Source: Natronobacterium haloterrestre
GTDB lineage: Archaea; Halobacteriota; Halobacteria; Halobacteriales; Natrialbaceae
Direction of reading: 5' to 3'
Assembly (NCBI RefSeq): GCF_900112205.1
Contig: NZ_FOKW01000004.1
Location: forward strand, 186,001 to 250,000
Length of the DNA stretch: 64,000 nucleotides
In this document: piece after piece, positions 17,510-26,195 of the stretch
Layout: the number at the start of each line of letters is the position of its first letter
How positions within the stretch are numbered: position 1 is the first letter of the stretch
Made by a program: the position numbers and the translations under genes
Notes under the pieces: model-generated
What the model was told of the DNA's origin: nothing
Databases searched by the model: none
What the model saw: the letters and a program-made list of their open reading frames with translations, nothing else

Positions 17510-17862
17510 GGGCGCTACAGCGACTCGAGTTCGACGGCCGCGAACGGCACCCGCATCTCGTCCGGATGGTGCCCGCCGTGCCTCCCGACGGGATCGAGTT
17601 TGGCCGAATCGGAACCCTACCGGACCGACAGCTCGCGGTGGGAGACAACGAGGTCGCCGAGCCGGCGGCGGAACCGCGGGCGCCGAACAGCCCCCGCTCG
17701 AGGGCTTCCTCGCGGGTGAAGACCCCGTTCCCCCTCGAGATCGGGCCGCATGCGCCCCACGACGGGGTCGGAGGAACCCCCCTCGAGGTCGGCGACGGGA
17801 ATCGACCGGGAAACCGCACGAACGACGCTGTGCGCGAGCGACCGCGCCACGTCGACCCGCCG
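17510..17862 (-). pseudogene. Degenerate 3' fragment of an alkaline-phosphatase-superfamily gene
   Basis: Coding-like peptides read on the minus strand in different frames: SIPVADLEGGSSDPVVGRM, then GNGVFTREEALERGLFG, then RRLGDLVVSHRELSVR, and finally KLDPVGRHGGHHPDEMRVPF followed by a stop. Together they resemble the C-terminal part of haloarchaeal alkaline-phosphatase/phosphodiesterase proteins, which I recall ending with a similar HxxEMLVPFA pattern. At least two frameshifts and an in-frame stop separate the pieces and no N-terminal half is present. The family assignment is from memory, but the broken coding pattern is visible in the sequence. Confidence 0.5.
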
Positions 17863-17866
17863 AGAG

Positions 17867-18358
17867 TCAGTCGGACTCCTCGTCGTAGAACTCTTCGTGG
17901 GGCTCGAGGACGTCGAGTTTCGGCGGCTTCGCGTGGCGAACGATGAACACGTCGTAGTCCTGCTCCGCCGCGACGTGGACGCCGACGCTGGTCAGCGGCG
18001 TTACCACACGGCCGACGTTGTCGCTCCCGAGGAAGACCACGCTGGGGTCGTGCTCGCGTGCCAGTCGCTCGACGTGGTCGGCGATCCGGTCTTCGGGCGG
18101 AAACTCCCGGATCCGTTCGTACTCGAACGTCGCGTCGGGGGCCAGCGAGTGGACCCGGTCCCGGAGCCGATCGATGGTCGCCTCGACGTCGTAGGGTTCG
18201 TCCGCGTCGATCCAGCCTTTCTCCCGGGCGTACCGCTTCCGTTCGGGGACGACGGTAACGGTCGTGATCTCCTGGTCGAGCGCCCGCGCGTACTCGACGG
18301 CCCTGACGAGGGCGGCCTCCGCGAGTTCCGATCCGTCGAAGGGGACGACGAACGTCAT
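17867..18358 (-). CDS. Universal stress protein (UspA) family
   Basis: 163 residues, single Usp domain: MTFVVPFDGSELAEAALVRA at the start and VFLGSDNVGRVVTPLTSVGV at about 110-130. The usual ATP-binding GxxGxxxxxxxxGS signature is only partly kept, with SDNVGR in place of the typical sequence, so nucleotide binding is uncertain. The C-terminus is a long acidic tail (KLDVLEPHEEFYDEESD). ATG 18358 is supported by the conserved N-terminal beta strand; the longer open frame upstream overlaps the isomerase gene. Confidence 0.85.
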   Translation of the reverse strand: MTFVVPFDGSELAEAALVRAVEYARALDQEITTVTVVPERKRYAREKGWIDADEPYDVEATIDRLRDRVHSLAPDATFEYERIREFPPEDRIADHVERLAREHDPSVVFLGSDNVGRVVTPLTSVGVHVAAEQDYDVFIVRHAKPPKLDVLEPHEEFYDEESD

Positions 18359-18429
18359 GCGCGGGCCTTCGACGGCCTCCGCATTAACACCGCAGGGCGG
18401 TTCCCGCTCACCGGGGAGGAGGCAGACGC

Positions 18430-19314
18430 CTACGCGTCGCTGTCCGAGTCGACCGCGAGCGCGGCCGCCACACGCTCGGCGGTGTCCCGCAACAGCGGGC
18501 GATCGTCGGTGAAGACCTCGACGGCGACGGTGCCCTCGAAGCCCGCGAGGTGGTCGGCGACGACGCCGTAATCCACCTCCCCCGCGCCGATCGGGAGGTG
18601 CGTGTCCCCCCGGCTCCGGACGTCGTGGACGTGCAGGTGCGAGACTAACGCGCCGTAGTCCGAGAGGAACCGGTCGACGCCGTCGTCGCCGTCCTCCATG
18701 TAGGCGTGGCCCACGTCGAAGCAGACGGCCGTGTCCGTCTCGCGCGCCAGATCGCCGAGCACCGACAGCGCCAGCCCCTGCCTCTGGTGGCCGACGTTCT
18801 CGACGACGAGTTCGACGCCAGCCTCGTCGGCGGCCGCTCCGATCGCCTCGAGCTGGTCCGCGAACACCGGTCGCAGATCGGTGTCGTGGGGGTTCCGGGC
18901 CGTCCCGTGGAGGACGGCCTTCCGCGCGCCGACGGTCCCGGCCCACGAGAGCAGTCGCGAGAGGGAATCGACGATCGCGTCGTTGATCTCCGGGACCGGG
19001 GTCGCGACGACCTGTTCGAACGGCAGGTGAACGCAGAGGTCGGCGTCCGCATCTGCCAGGAGCCTCTCGAGCCGGCCCGCGTCGAGGTCGTCGGTCCGGG
19101 TCCCTTCGCCGAGCGACAACTCGGCGAAGTCGAAGCCCGAAATCGTGTCCGCCAGCCGCTCGAGCGAGTCGCCGACGGTGAGTCCGATTTCGGCGTTCGC
19201 AGGCAGGTCCATCTGGGGGTCAGCGTCGGAGTTCGGGTCCGGGTCCCGGTCCGGGTCCGGGTCCGGGCCCGAGTCCGAGTCCGAGTCAGAGTCCTGATCC
19301 GTATCCGCGCCCAT
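18430..19314 (-). CDS. Sugar phosphate isomerase/epimerase (AP-endonuclease-2 TIM barrel)
   Basis: 294 residues if translated from ATG 19314, or 260 from the internal ATG 19212 (MDLPANAEIGLTVGDSLERL). The barrel contains HLPFEQVVATPVPE, ENVGHQRQG, CFDVGHAYMEDG and HLHVHDVRSRGDTHLPIGAG, giving the Glu/His/Asp metal ligands of the xylose-isomerase-like family. Substrate unknown. The first 34 residues are a low-complexity Asp/Ser/Pro run encoded by a degenerate hexamer repeat, which homologues would probably lack; I consider the shorter start at least as likely. Confidence 0.82.
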   Translation of the reverse strand: MGADTDQDSDSDSDSGPDPDPDRDPDPNSDADPQMDLPANAEIGLTVGDSLERLADTISGFDFAELSLGEGTRTDDLDAGRLERLLADADADLCVHLPFEQVVATPVPEINDAIVDSLSRLLSWAGTVGARKAVLHGTARNPHDTDLRPVFADQLEAIGAAADEAGVELVVENVGHQRQGLALSVLGDLARETDTAVCFDVGHAYMEDGDDGVDRFLSDYGALVSHLHVHDVRSRGDTHLPIGAGEVDYGVVADHLAGFEGTVAVEVFTDDRPLLRDTAERVAAALAVDSDSDA

Positions 19315-19494
19315 ATCGACGCACGGACCGGAAGCCCCATAGCTGTGGTGACGGTTCTCGCCGGCTCGAGCGTCGGGTCAACGACTCTCACGCGCAACCG
19401 ACTCGTCCGCTCGAGGTCGAACAGCGCCGCGATACTGCCAGCGCACGTGACTGTGGGTGAACCCTTTTTCCCGTCGCCGTGGTAGCGAACCCGG

Positions 19495-19938
19495 ATGGAG
19501 GGACTTCGCTGGGTCACCCTGTCCGAGGAGGAGCGCAACGAGTTCCTGGGAACCGGCGGCACCGGCGTCCTCTCGTTCGGGACGGACGCCGGGGAGTCAC
19601 CGGCATCGCTCCCGGTGTCGTACGGTTACTACGCCGACGCCGGGAACTTCTACTTCAGGCTCTCGTTCCCGCCCGGAACCCGAAAGAAGGAGGCCGTCGA
19701 CGACCCCGTCTCGTTCGTCACCTACGGCGAGGTCGACGACGGCTGGCGAAGCGTGATCGCGACCGGCGAACTCGAGGAACTGACCGACGTCGATGGGGAG
19801 TCGGCGGCGGTCCAGGGGATGTGGGCGGTCCACATCCCCACGGTCGACGTCTTCGATCGGCCGCGGGACGAGATCGACTTCGTCGACTTCCGGCTGGTGC
19901 CGGAGGAACTGACCGGACGGAAGAGCGTACCCGAGTGA
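19495..19938 (+). CDS. Pyridoxamine 5'-phosphate oxidase-family (flavin-binding) protein
   Basis: 147 residues of the split-barrel FMN-binding fold: GVLSFGTDAGESPASLPVSY near 25-44, FYFRLSFPPGTRKKEAV in the middle and WRSVIATGELEEL in the next strand. Related haloarchaeal proteins are annotated as pyridoxamine 5'-phosphate oxidase-like nucleotide-binding proteins, but true PdxH activity is not expected for a protein of this size. It stands alone, divergent from the isomerase gene. Confidence 0.82.
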   Translation: MEGLRWVTLSEEERNEFLGTGGTGVLSFGTDAGESPASLPVSYGYYADAGNFYFRLSFPPGTRKKEAVDDPVSFVTYGEVDDGWRSVIATGELEELTDVDGESAAVQGMWAVHIPTVDVFDRPRDEIDFVDFRLVPEELTGRKSVPE

Positions 19939-20043
19939 GTGTTCGCCGACCGCCTCGAATAGCGATATCGGTCGCGTAGCTGTGGTACGCGCGTCGAAAT
20001 CGGCCGAACGATTATCGTCGCTTAGTCGCTAGATCGACCCACG

Positions 20044-20577
20044 ATGTGGAACCGCCGCAGATTCGTCGCAACCGCCGGGATGACGGCGGCGCTTGGCGGC
20101 TGTCTCGGAGACGGGAATGGGAACGGGGACGGGAACGCGAACGAGAACGACGACGGCCAGAACGGATCGAATACCGACGGGACGAGCGCCGACGAAGACG
20201 ACAACGGCCCCGGATACGACACCGGGCTCGACGAACTCGAGGCGTACGACCCGGTCGACCGGACCGGCGAGGACGAAGTGAATATCCGGGTCGATCCCGA
20301 TGGAGAAGGGCGGTTCGAGCCGGATCCGGTCGCGGTCGAACGGCTGGCGACGGTCAAGTGGACGTGGGGTGAGCCCGGCTACGAGATTTACCCGATCGAC
20401 ATCCCCGACCCATGCCGGTGGAGCGGCAACGACACCGGAGCCGCCCACGCCTGGCAGTTCCCGTTCGTCGGCAAGTACGAGATCGGCTGCTCGAGGCCTG
20501 ACGGAGACGACTTTACCGGCGTCATGTTCGTCGTCGAGCCCGGGTTCGATCTCGAGTCCGAGTCCGAGTCCGACTAA
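20044..20577 (+). CDS. Tat lipoprotein with cupredoxin-like domain
   Basis: 177 residues. The N-terminus has a Tat motif (NRRRFVAT) and a lipobox ending in Cys20 (LGGC), so it should be folded before export and lipid-anchored outside. A Gly/Asn/Asp-rich linker (about 22-70) follows. The C-terminal 100 residues look like a halocyanin-type cupredoxin: WTWGEPGYEI and FPFVGKYEIGCSRPDGDDFTG. A Cys is present in the copper-loop position and a Met follows, but the first His ligand and the His after the Cys that typical halocyanins have are not seen. The tail ESESESD is encoded by a short repeat. Copper binding is doubtful. Confidence 0.75.
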   Translation: MWNRRRFVATAGMTAALGGCLGDGNGNGDGNANENDDGQNGSNTDGTSADEDDNGPGYDTGLDELEAYDPVDRTGEDEVNIRVDPDGEGRFEPDPVAVERLATVKWTWGEPGYEIYPIDIPDPCRWSGNDTGAAHAWQFPFVGKYEIGCSRPDGDDFTGVMFVVEPGFDLESESESD

Positions 20578-20669
20578 CCACCCGCCACCGCATCGGGGCG
20601 ATTCGAGAGCGCCGTCTCGGCGCCGTAAGGTGGCCGGAACGGAAACCGGCTGTCGACCGAACCCGTGTT

Positions 20670-20972
20670 CTACTCCTCTCGAGTCTCTGCCCAGGCGAAC
20701 GCCTCCGTCCGCTCCTCCGTTGTACAGACGTCGAGGTCACCGACGTCGATCTGTCCCCGCAGCGAGAGGGCCTTGGCTCCGTCGGCGACGAGCGCCCACC
20801 GGTCGACGCCCGCATCGCTCGCCTTCAGGGCGGCACGCTCCCAGACCTCGAAGGCCTCCCTGGTGAACGGTTCCTCGAGTTCGACGACCGTAACGAGCGT
20901 TTCGACGTCGCGCTCGGCGAGCAGGTCCTCGTAGACCGGGTACGCTTCGGTTTCGAACGCCTCGAGGTCCAT
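20670..20972 (-). CDS. SpoIIAA/STAS-like haloarchaeal protein
   Basis: 100 residues, alternating helices and strands (ETLVTVVELEEPFTREAFEVW, then VDRWALVADGAKAL). The pattern resembles SpoIIAA-like/STAS-SEC14 proteins that haloarchaea carry as short stand-alone units, function unknown. It starts at ATG 20972 and no operon partner is close. The acidic composition fits the organism. Confidence 0.7.
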   Translation of the reverse strand: MDLEAFETEAYPVYEDLLAERDVETLVTVVELEEPFTREAFEVWERAALKASDAGVDRWALVADGAKALSLRGQIDVGDLDVCTTEERTEAFAWAETREE

Positions 20973-21247
20973 CCCCGGACGGAATACCTAGGTCATCACG
21001 CCCTCTTCGACCTCGACCGTCCAGCCGCTTCCGGATCGTGCCCTTTTCGAACGAAAGTCGCTCATCGTACGTCGAAATAGAACGAACACGGATATAGTAT
21101 TTTGTGATTTTCCCATTACTATGTAATAGAGGAAAGTGCCGCCAGAAAACGATCCGCCCGGAGTCACCGCTAGCGATCGAAGCAACGAGCAGGAAAACGG
21201 CAGTAAGCGACGGTTACCGATCGAGTATCGGGTCGGGGGCTACCCCG

Positions 21248-22288
21248 TCAATCGTCCGCCTGCGCCTCGGCGACGGCAGGGGCATCGCCGCGTGCCTCGC
21301 GCTCGTCGAGCCACTCTTCCGCGTCGAGCGCGGCCATGCTCCCCGTCCCGGCCGACGTGATCGCCTGCCGGTAGTCGGGATCCATCACGTCACCCGCGGC
21401 GAAGACGCCGTCGACGGTCGTCTCGGTCGTCATCCCCTCGAGCGTCTCGAGGTGGCCCGACTCGGCCAGGTCGATCGGCGTGTCCGCGAGGAACTCGGTG
21501 TTGGGCTCGTGGCCGACGGCGTAGAAGATCCCGCCGACGTCGACCTCCTCGCGGTCGACGTCCGCGCCGTCTCCGAGTTTCTCCGTCGGATAGCCGTCCG
21601 GGTGATGGACCAGCGTCGCCCCCGTAACGCCTTCCTCCTGGGAGCCGTGGATCTCGAGCAGTTCCGTGTTCCAGCGGAACTCGACGTCCTCGTGTTCGCG
21701 GGCGCGAGTTGCCATCAGTTCGGACGCGCGCAGTTCCTCGCGGCGGTGGACGACGGTGACGCTGTCGGCGAACTTCGCGAGGAACAGCGCCTCTTCCATC
21801 GCCGAGTCGCCACCCCCGATCACGAGCACGTCGTCGCCGCGGTGGAACGCGCCGTCGCAGGTCGCACAGGTCGACAGGCCATAGCCCATCAACTCCTCCT
21901 CGTTCTCCGCGCCGACCCAGCGGGCGCTCGCGCCCGTCGCGACGATCAGCGCTCGCGTTCGAACCACGTCGCCGTTCGAGAGCGCGAGTTCGAACGGCCG
22001 CTCAGCGAGGGTCGCCTCTTCGACCGTCCCGTGAGCGAACTCCGCGCCGAACCGCTCGGCCTGTTCTTTCCCGCGCTGGATCAGTTCCATCCCGCCGACC
22101 CCCTCGGGGAAGCCGAGGAAGTTCTCGACGTCGGTCGTCAGCGTCAGCTGGCCGCCCGGCTCGGGCCCCTCGAGTACGAGCGGCTCGAGGTCGGCCCGCG
22201 CGGCGTAGACGGCCGCCGAGAGACCCGCGACGCCGGAACCGACGATCACTACGTCCCGAACCTCGGTGGTGTCGCTTGCCTCGTTCAT
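21248..22288 (-). CDS. trxB: Thioredoxin reductase
   Basis: 346 residues. FAD-binding VVIVGSGVAGLSAAVYAARA at the N-terminus, the redox CATC in GLSTCATCDGAFHRG, the NAD(P)-binding VLVIGGGDSAMEEA, and a C-terminal FAD motif GVFAAGDVMDPDYRQA. It reduces the thioredoxin encoded just upstream. Its ATG at 22288 overlaps the trxA stop by four bases (ATGA), so the two are translated together. Whether it uses NADPH or NADH is not clear from inspection. ATG 22288 is chosen over upstream in-frame starts that would lie inside trxA. Confidence 0.95.
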   Translation of the reverse strand: MNEASDTTEVRDVVIVGSGVAGLSAAVYAARADLEPLVLEGPEPGGQLTLTTDVENFLGFPEGVGGMELIQRGKEQAERFGAEFAHGTVEEATLAERPFELALSNGDVVRTRALIVATGASARWVGAENEEELMGYGLSTCATCDGAFHRGDDVLVIGGGDSAMEEALFLAKFADSVTVVHRREELRASELMATRAREHEDVEFRWNTELLEIHGSQEEGVTGATLVHHPDGYPTEKLGDGADVDREEVDVGGIFYAVGHEPNTEFLADTPIDLAESGHLETLEGMTTETTVDGVFAAGDVMDPDYRQAITSAGTGSMAALDAEEWLDEREARGDAPAVAEAQADD

Positions 22289-22644
22289 TCGGTGTACTCG
22301 TCGATCATGTTCCGCAGTCGGTCCGCCGGCAGTGCGCCGACGTGCTGTTCGACCTGATCCCCTCCCGCGAACAGCAGGAGGGTCGGAACTCCCCGGACGC
22401 CGTACTCGCCGGCGAGGGGCTGGTTCTCGTCGACGTCGACCTTCGCGATCACGGCGTCGGTCTCGCCCGCCAGCCGCTCGAGGACGGGCTCGAGCATCTG
22501 ACAGGGGCCACACCAGTCGGCGTAGAAGTCGACGAGAACGACGTCGTGTTCGTCGACGACGTCGTCGAGGTGTGCCCCGCCGTCGACGTGGACGGGGTCG
22601 TCCGGAGACGTACCGCTCGGTCCGCTGTGTGCATCAGTTGCCAT
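22285..22644 (-). CDS. trxA: Thioredoxin
   Basis: 119 residues, with DFYADWCGPCQMLEPVLERL giving the CxxC pair Cys45/Cys48, and the cis-proline loop GVRGVPTLLLF. The first 20 residues are a flexible His/Ser/Asp leader. With trxB it forms a cytoplasmic dithiol-reducing pair. The start at ATG 22644 follows a perfect 14-base palindrome 40 bases upstream that resembles elements in front of sulfur genes further along the window. The second thioredoxin at 48347 shares the CGPCQMLEP core. Confidence 0.95.
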   Translation of the reverse strand: MATDAHSGPSGTSPDDPVHVDGGAHLDDVVDEHDVVLVDFYADWCGPCQMLEPVLERLAGETDAVIAKVDVDENQPLAGEYGVRGVPTLLLFAGGDQVEQHVGALPADRLRNMIDEYTE

Positions 22645-22683
22645 CAGTTCCGGATAGGGGGCGGTAGTGTTTAAAGGTTTTGT

Positions 22684-22697
22684 GTGTATTGTGCAAT
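22684..22697. promoter_or_regulatory. Palindrome GTATTGTGCAATAC upstream of trxA
   Basis: A perfect inverted repeat, GTATTG and CAATAC around a TG centre, lies 40 bases before the trxA ATG and next to an A/T-rich stretch (aaaacctttaaacac on the coding strand) that could contain the TATA box. Its core TTGTGCAATA recurs before other sulfur genes (48150, 59848, and in variant forms at 40069 and 59996). It is probably a regulator binding site; the regulator is not proven. Confidence 0.65.
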
Positions 22698-22730
22698 ACC
22701 GTGTGGTAAAGGGTGGTCCATCGCCAGCGG

Positions 22731-23081
22731 TCACTCGCCTTCGCGGTCGGCCATCGCTACCGGGTCCGGGTACGCCTCGAGGTCCCGGACCTCGACCGTC
22801 GTTTCCTCGCCCCCGATCTCCTGGTAGTGGCGTCGTTGAATCCACTCCCTGCGCCTGTCGTACCGGATCGCTACGCGTTCCCAGATCTCCTCGTTCCGGT
22901 CGGAGTCGATCCGGATCGAGATCGTCTCGTAGGCCTCGATCCGGTAGTCGCCGTCGGCGTAGCCCGTCACCTCGAGGGTCGTCCGCTCGGGATCGAGTTG
23001 CTCGGCGGCGTGCTCGAGGATCCGGTCCGCCAGTTCGTCGAGGGTCTCGAGCGAGGGGATTCCGGTGTCGTCGCTCGTCAT
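22731..23081 (-). CDS. Hypothetical protein, helical N-terminus
   Basis: 116 residues. Begins MTSDDTGIPSLETLDELADR, then strand-rich sequence (TLEVTGYADGDYRIEAYETI) and a basic segment DRRREWIQRRHYQEIGGEE. No catalytic motif or membrane span is visible. I recognise similar small acidic proteins from haloarchaea but no function. It is 35 bases beyond the trxA palindrome, on the same strand, so it precedes trxA in transcription order; the palindrome sits in the 86-base gap between them. Confidence 0.65.
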   Translation of the reverse strand: MTSDDTGIPSLETLDELADRILEHAAEQLDPERTTLEVTGYADGDYRIEAYETISIRIDSDRNEEIWERVAIRYDRRREWIQRRHYQEIGGEETTVEVRDLEAYPDPVAMADREGE

Positions 23082-23277
23082 CGGTTGGAAGTCGTCAGGC
23101 GTACCGAGCCGACGGCGGTGAGGATCGGGACGTCAGTCGGTGACGGCGGCCGTGAACGACCGCCGGGCGGTTCGAGACGGTCGCTGGGGGGCGCGGTCCG
23201 AGCAGTCACGGAGCCAGGTACCACCGCGCTCGGGTTAATCGTTGGCCCGATCGAACCGGGTGAAAGTGCGCTCGAGG

Positions 23278-24156
23278 TCATTCGGCGGGTGTCGCGTCCT
23301 CGATGGACGGCTGGCGTCTGGCACCCCGATCGTATCCCAGGCGGCCGCCGGAAAGCGCGACGAGGCCGAGCACTGTGACGAACAGCACGCCGACCTGTAC
23401 TGTCAGGAGCGTCACGTAGGCCGGCCCGAAGACGACCGCGTCCGCGAAGGGGATCAGGTGGACCGTACTCGTATTGAAGCCACCGTGCAATACCATCAGC
23501 AGGAGGATGCTCCCCGTGCGGTTGTAGATCCAGGTGTAAAAGAACGCGTAGAGGACGATCCCGAGGGCCGTGAGAGCAACCATTCCACCGAGGACGATCG
23601 GGTCGGTGATCCCATGGGAGGAGCGCGGATCGACGAAGTACACCGGCAGGTGCCAGCCCGCCCAGACGACCCCGAGCAGAACCGTCGCACCGAGCGGGCC
23701 GTATCGTTCCTGCAGTCGCGGGAGTGCGACGCCACGCCAGCCAGGCTCTTCTCCGAGTCCGGCGAGCAGCGAGAGGCCGACCAGAGTCGGGAGAAACGTC
23801 AGCAGGGGATCCGGCAGTCTCGAGAGTTCCGGTTCGTATCCGAGCAGCGCGAACGCGATGCTGGTCGCCCCGAAGACGCCGACCGGGATCGCGAGCGTCG
23901 CGATCCACCACCGGAGTGGAACGCGCCAGCGGACGATGCGCTCGATCAATTCTCGAATGGAGCCACCGGTGTACCGGAGGACCAGCACGCCGGCGATCGC
24001 AGGGCCGAACTGCGCGAGCAACAGGTTCAGCCCGCCGAATCCCCCGTCAGCATCAACTACCGTCGGCAGGAACCCGAGCCACGAGATGACGTAGGCCAGA
24101 ACGAAGAACGCGGCGACCGGGTGGGCGTCGACTCGAGCACGAACGGCGGCTTGCAT
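23278..24156 (-). CDS. CPBP family intramembrane metalloprotease
   Basis: 292 residues, about eight membrane segments. CPBP motif 1 is GLGEEPGWRG near 144-153 (EExxxR kept), motif 2 is WAGWHLPVYF, and motif 3 is LHGGFNTS. These supply the glutamate and histidine metal ligands of the Abi/CAAX protease family. Substrates in archaea are unknown; bacterial members process lipidated or membrane proteins or give bacteriocin self-protection. This copy belongs to a different subfamily (EEPGWRG) from the three others nearby (EEIGxxG). Confidence 0.88.
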   Translation of the reverse strand: MQAAVRARVDAHPVAAFFVLAYVISWLGFLPTVVDADGGFGGLNLLLAQFGPAIAGVLVLRYTGGSIRELIERIVRWRVPLRWWIATLAIPVGVFGATSIAFALLGYEPELSRLPDPLLTFLPTLVGLSLLAGLGEEPGWRGVALPRLQERYGPLGATVLLGVVWAGWHLPVYFVDPRSSHGITDPIVLGGMVALTALGIVLYAFFYTWIYNRTGSILLLMVLHGGFNTSTVHLIPFADAVVFGPAYVTLLTVQVGVLFVTVLGLVALSGGRLGYDRGARRQPSIEDATPAE

Positions 24157-24366
24157 GCGGGTCTAAAGGGGGTGAGAGGCGATGTACCCGTCGACTGGGG
24201 GACGATCGAGACGAGGTCCGCTTCCGTGGAATGTTGGCGGACAGACGCACTGTCGAGTCGGCCCGCTACGGAGCGATATCTCGATACGTGAAGGCGACGA
24301 ACCGTCGACCATGGCGGACCGAACGTGTCGGCGTGGGATCGTGGCCGGACGTGACGGGGCGGATCG

Positions 24367-25221
24367 ATGACTGCACGGTCCAGGCTCGCGGATCGGCAGG
24401 GATTCGACGTCTGGGGGTTCCTGCTGTTTTCACACGGCTGGACCTGGCTCTGGTGGAGCGTGCCGATCCTCGCCGGCTGGCACGTCTTCGAACTTCCGGG
24501 GCTCGTCTTCCTGATCGTCGGCGGCCTCGGCGTCACGATCGGTGGCGTCGTCACGGCCTGGCTGGTGGGCGGTCGAACCGGTCTATCGGATCTGGGTCGA
24601 CGACTCGTCGAGATTCGACGGATTCCGATCCGCTGGGCCGTGGTGATGGTCGCGCTCTGGCCGACGCTCACACTGGTCGGCGCCGCTACTGCGGTCGTCG
24701 TCGACGGTGCGAACCAGCCGGTGAGTGCGGCACCGCTGCTCGACTTGCTCGGGGATCCAGTCGCGCTCGCGGGGACGCTGCTGGTTATCTTCGTGCTCGG
24801 CCCCTTCCACGAGGAGATCGGCTGGCGCGGCTACTGGCTCGATCGCCTCCAGCGTCGCTGGAGCGCGTTGACTGCCAGCCTCGTCGTCGGCGTCGCGTGG
24901 GCGGCCTGGCACGCGCCGCTTTTCCTGATGGTCGGTTACTTCAGTAGCTGGGACTTCTCGCCGGATCCGTCACTTTTCGCCTTCAACGTCCTCGTCGGCG
25001 CGATCCTGTACACCTGGCTGTACAACAACGCGAACCGGAGCGTCCTCGCAGCGATCCTCTTTCACTTCGTCGGCAACGCCACCGGCCAACTCCTCGAGCT
25101 CTCGCAGACGGCGGACTTCTATCAAACGATGGCTACGACCGGGCTCGTCCTCGTCGTCGTGGTCCTGTGGGGAGCGACCGACCTCCGCCGGGACGGTGAA
25201 CGGCCGCTGGCACCGTACTGA
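24367..25221 (+). CDS. CPBP family intramembrane metalloprotease
   Basis: 284 residues, polytopic. Motif 1 is EEIGWRGYWLDRLQRRWSAL with EExxxR intact, motif 2 WAAWHAPLFLMVGYF, motif 3 FHFVGNATGQ. It is divergent from the first CPBP gene with a 210-base shared upstream gap in which I see no clear operator. Its close similarity to the copies at 28940 and 30110 (same motif spacing, conserved GxYxxxRL) points to local duplication. The hydrophilic N-terminal 20 residues contain no signal peptide. Confidence 0.88.
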   Translation: MTARSRLADRQGFDVWGFLLFSHGWTWLWWSVPILAGWHVFELPGLVFLIVGGLGVTIGGVVTAWLVGGRTGLSDLGRRLVEIRRIPIRWAVVMVALWPTLTLVGAATAVVVDGANQPVSAAPLLDLLGDPVALAGTLLVIFVLGPFHEEIGWRGYWLDRLQRRWSALTASLVVGVAWAAWHAPLFLMVGYFSSWDFSPDPSLFAFNVLVGAILYTWLYNNANRSVLAAILFHFVGNATGQLLELSQTADFYQTMATTGLVLVVVVLWGATDLRRDGERPLAPY

Positions 25222-25262
25222 TCTCGCGGGTTGGCCGTTCCGGTTCGATCTACCCTCCCCGG

Positions 25263-26072
25263 TCACTCCGCGCCGGCTGTGGCGGGCCAGACGACGTCGG
25301 CGGCGAACTCGAGGACCGCCGACGTGTACGCGGTCGGCTGGTCGAGCGGGCAGGTATGTCCGGCATCGTCGACGACTCGCGTTCGCGCGTTCGGAAGCGT
25401 CGGCGCGAGCGTCTCCGCCGCAGGGCCGTTGAGTCGGTCTGATTCCCCGTTTATCAGCAGCACTGGACCGTCGTAGGCCCGCAGTTTCGTGGGGAAGTCG
25501 ATCCCGGCGATCGCCGTCGCACCCCGGCCGTAGCCGTCAGCCGAGATTCCGCCCTCGAGAATTGCGTCGACGATCTCGTCCGAAATCGGCTTCGAACGCA
25601 GTCCCGAACGGACGCGTCGCTGGAACCGACGCTCGAGCGGCGACACCGAACTCCGGACGCGAGTCGCCAGACCGGCGAGACACGTCTTGACCGCGAGCCA
25701 GCCGCGGTAGTCCGCGCTCGCCCCCGAGAGCGCGAGCGCGGCGACGCGGTCGGGATGGCGCGCCGCGAGTTCGATGCCGACGTAACCGCCCAGCGACTGT
25801 CCGACGACGAGCGCCGGTACGGTCACCTCGGCGTCCTCGAGCGCGTCGCCCGCGACGGCCACCGCGGCCTCGAGCGAAAGCGAGTCGCCGTCGCGTCGCC
25901 CGTGTGCCGGGAGGTCGGGCGCGGTGACGCGGTAGTCGTCCTCGAGGGCGTGGATCTGTGGGAGCCACATCCGCCACGATAGCCCCGCGCCGTGAAGCAA
26001 GAGGATCGGCCGACTCGAGTCGGAGCCGCCAACGTAGGTCGCGCTCTCGAGAGCGTCGTCGGGTGGCGTCAT
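25263..26072 (-). CDS. Alpha/beta hydrolase
   Basis: 269 residues. LLLHGAGLSWRMW supplies the oxyanion loop, VVGQSLGGYVGIELA the nucleophile elbow with Ser, NGESDRLNGP the probable acid, and VVDDAGHTCPLDQP the catalytic His. The catalytic triad is complete. Cytoplasmic; substrate not predictable. It is convergent with the CPBP gene at 24367 and co-oriented with the membrane protein genes that follow upstream. Confidence 0.85.
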   Translation of the reverse strand: MTPPDDALESATYVGGSDSSRPILLLHGAGLSWRMWLPQIHALEDDYRVTAPDLPAHGRRDGDSLSLEAAVAVAGDALEDAEVTVPALVVGQSLGGYVGIELAARHPDRVAALALSGASADYRGWLAVKTCLAGLATRVRSSVSPLERRFQRRVRSGLRSKPISDEIVDAILEGGISADGYGRGATAIAGIDFPTKLRAYDGPVLLINGESDRLNGPAAETLAPTLPNARTRVVDDAGHTCPLDQPTAYTSAVLEFAADVVWPATAGAE

Positions 26073-26195
26073 CGGCTCGTCACCTTCGACTCGAGGTCGA
26101 GAAGCGAACCGAGAAACACGATCGGTGCGCTATCACCGGATTCGTGAGCGTTCATCACCGTTACCGACGACTACGTCGCTGTTAGTGACACCGAT

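Noticed and set aside
20988-21185. 65-codon minus-strand frame between the STAS-like gene and trxB
   Set aside because: No family similarity and atypical composition. A 25-residue part from MSDFRSKRARSG is possible but unsupported.
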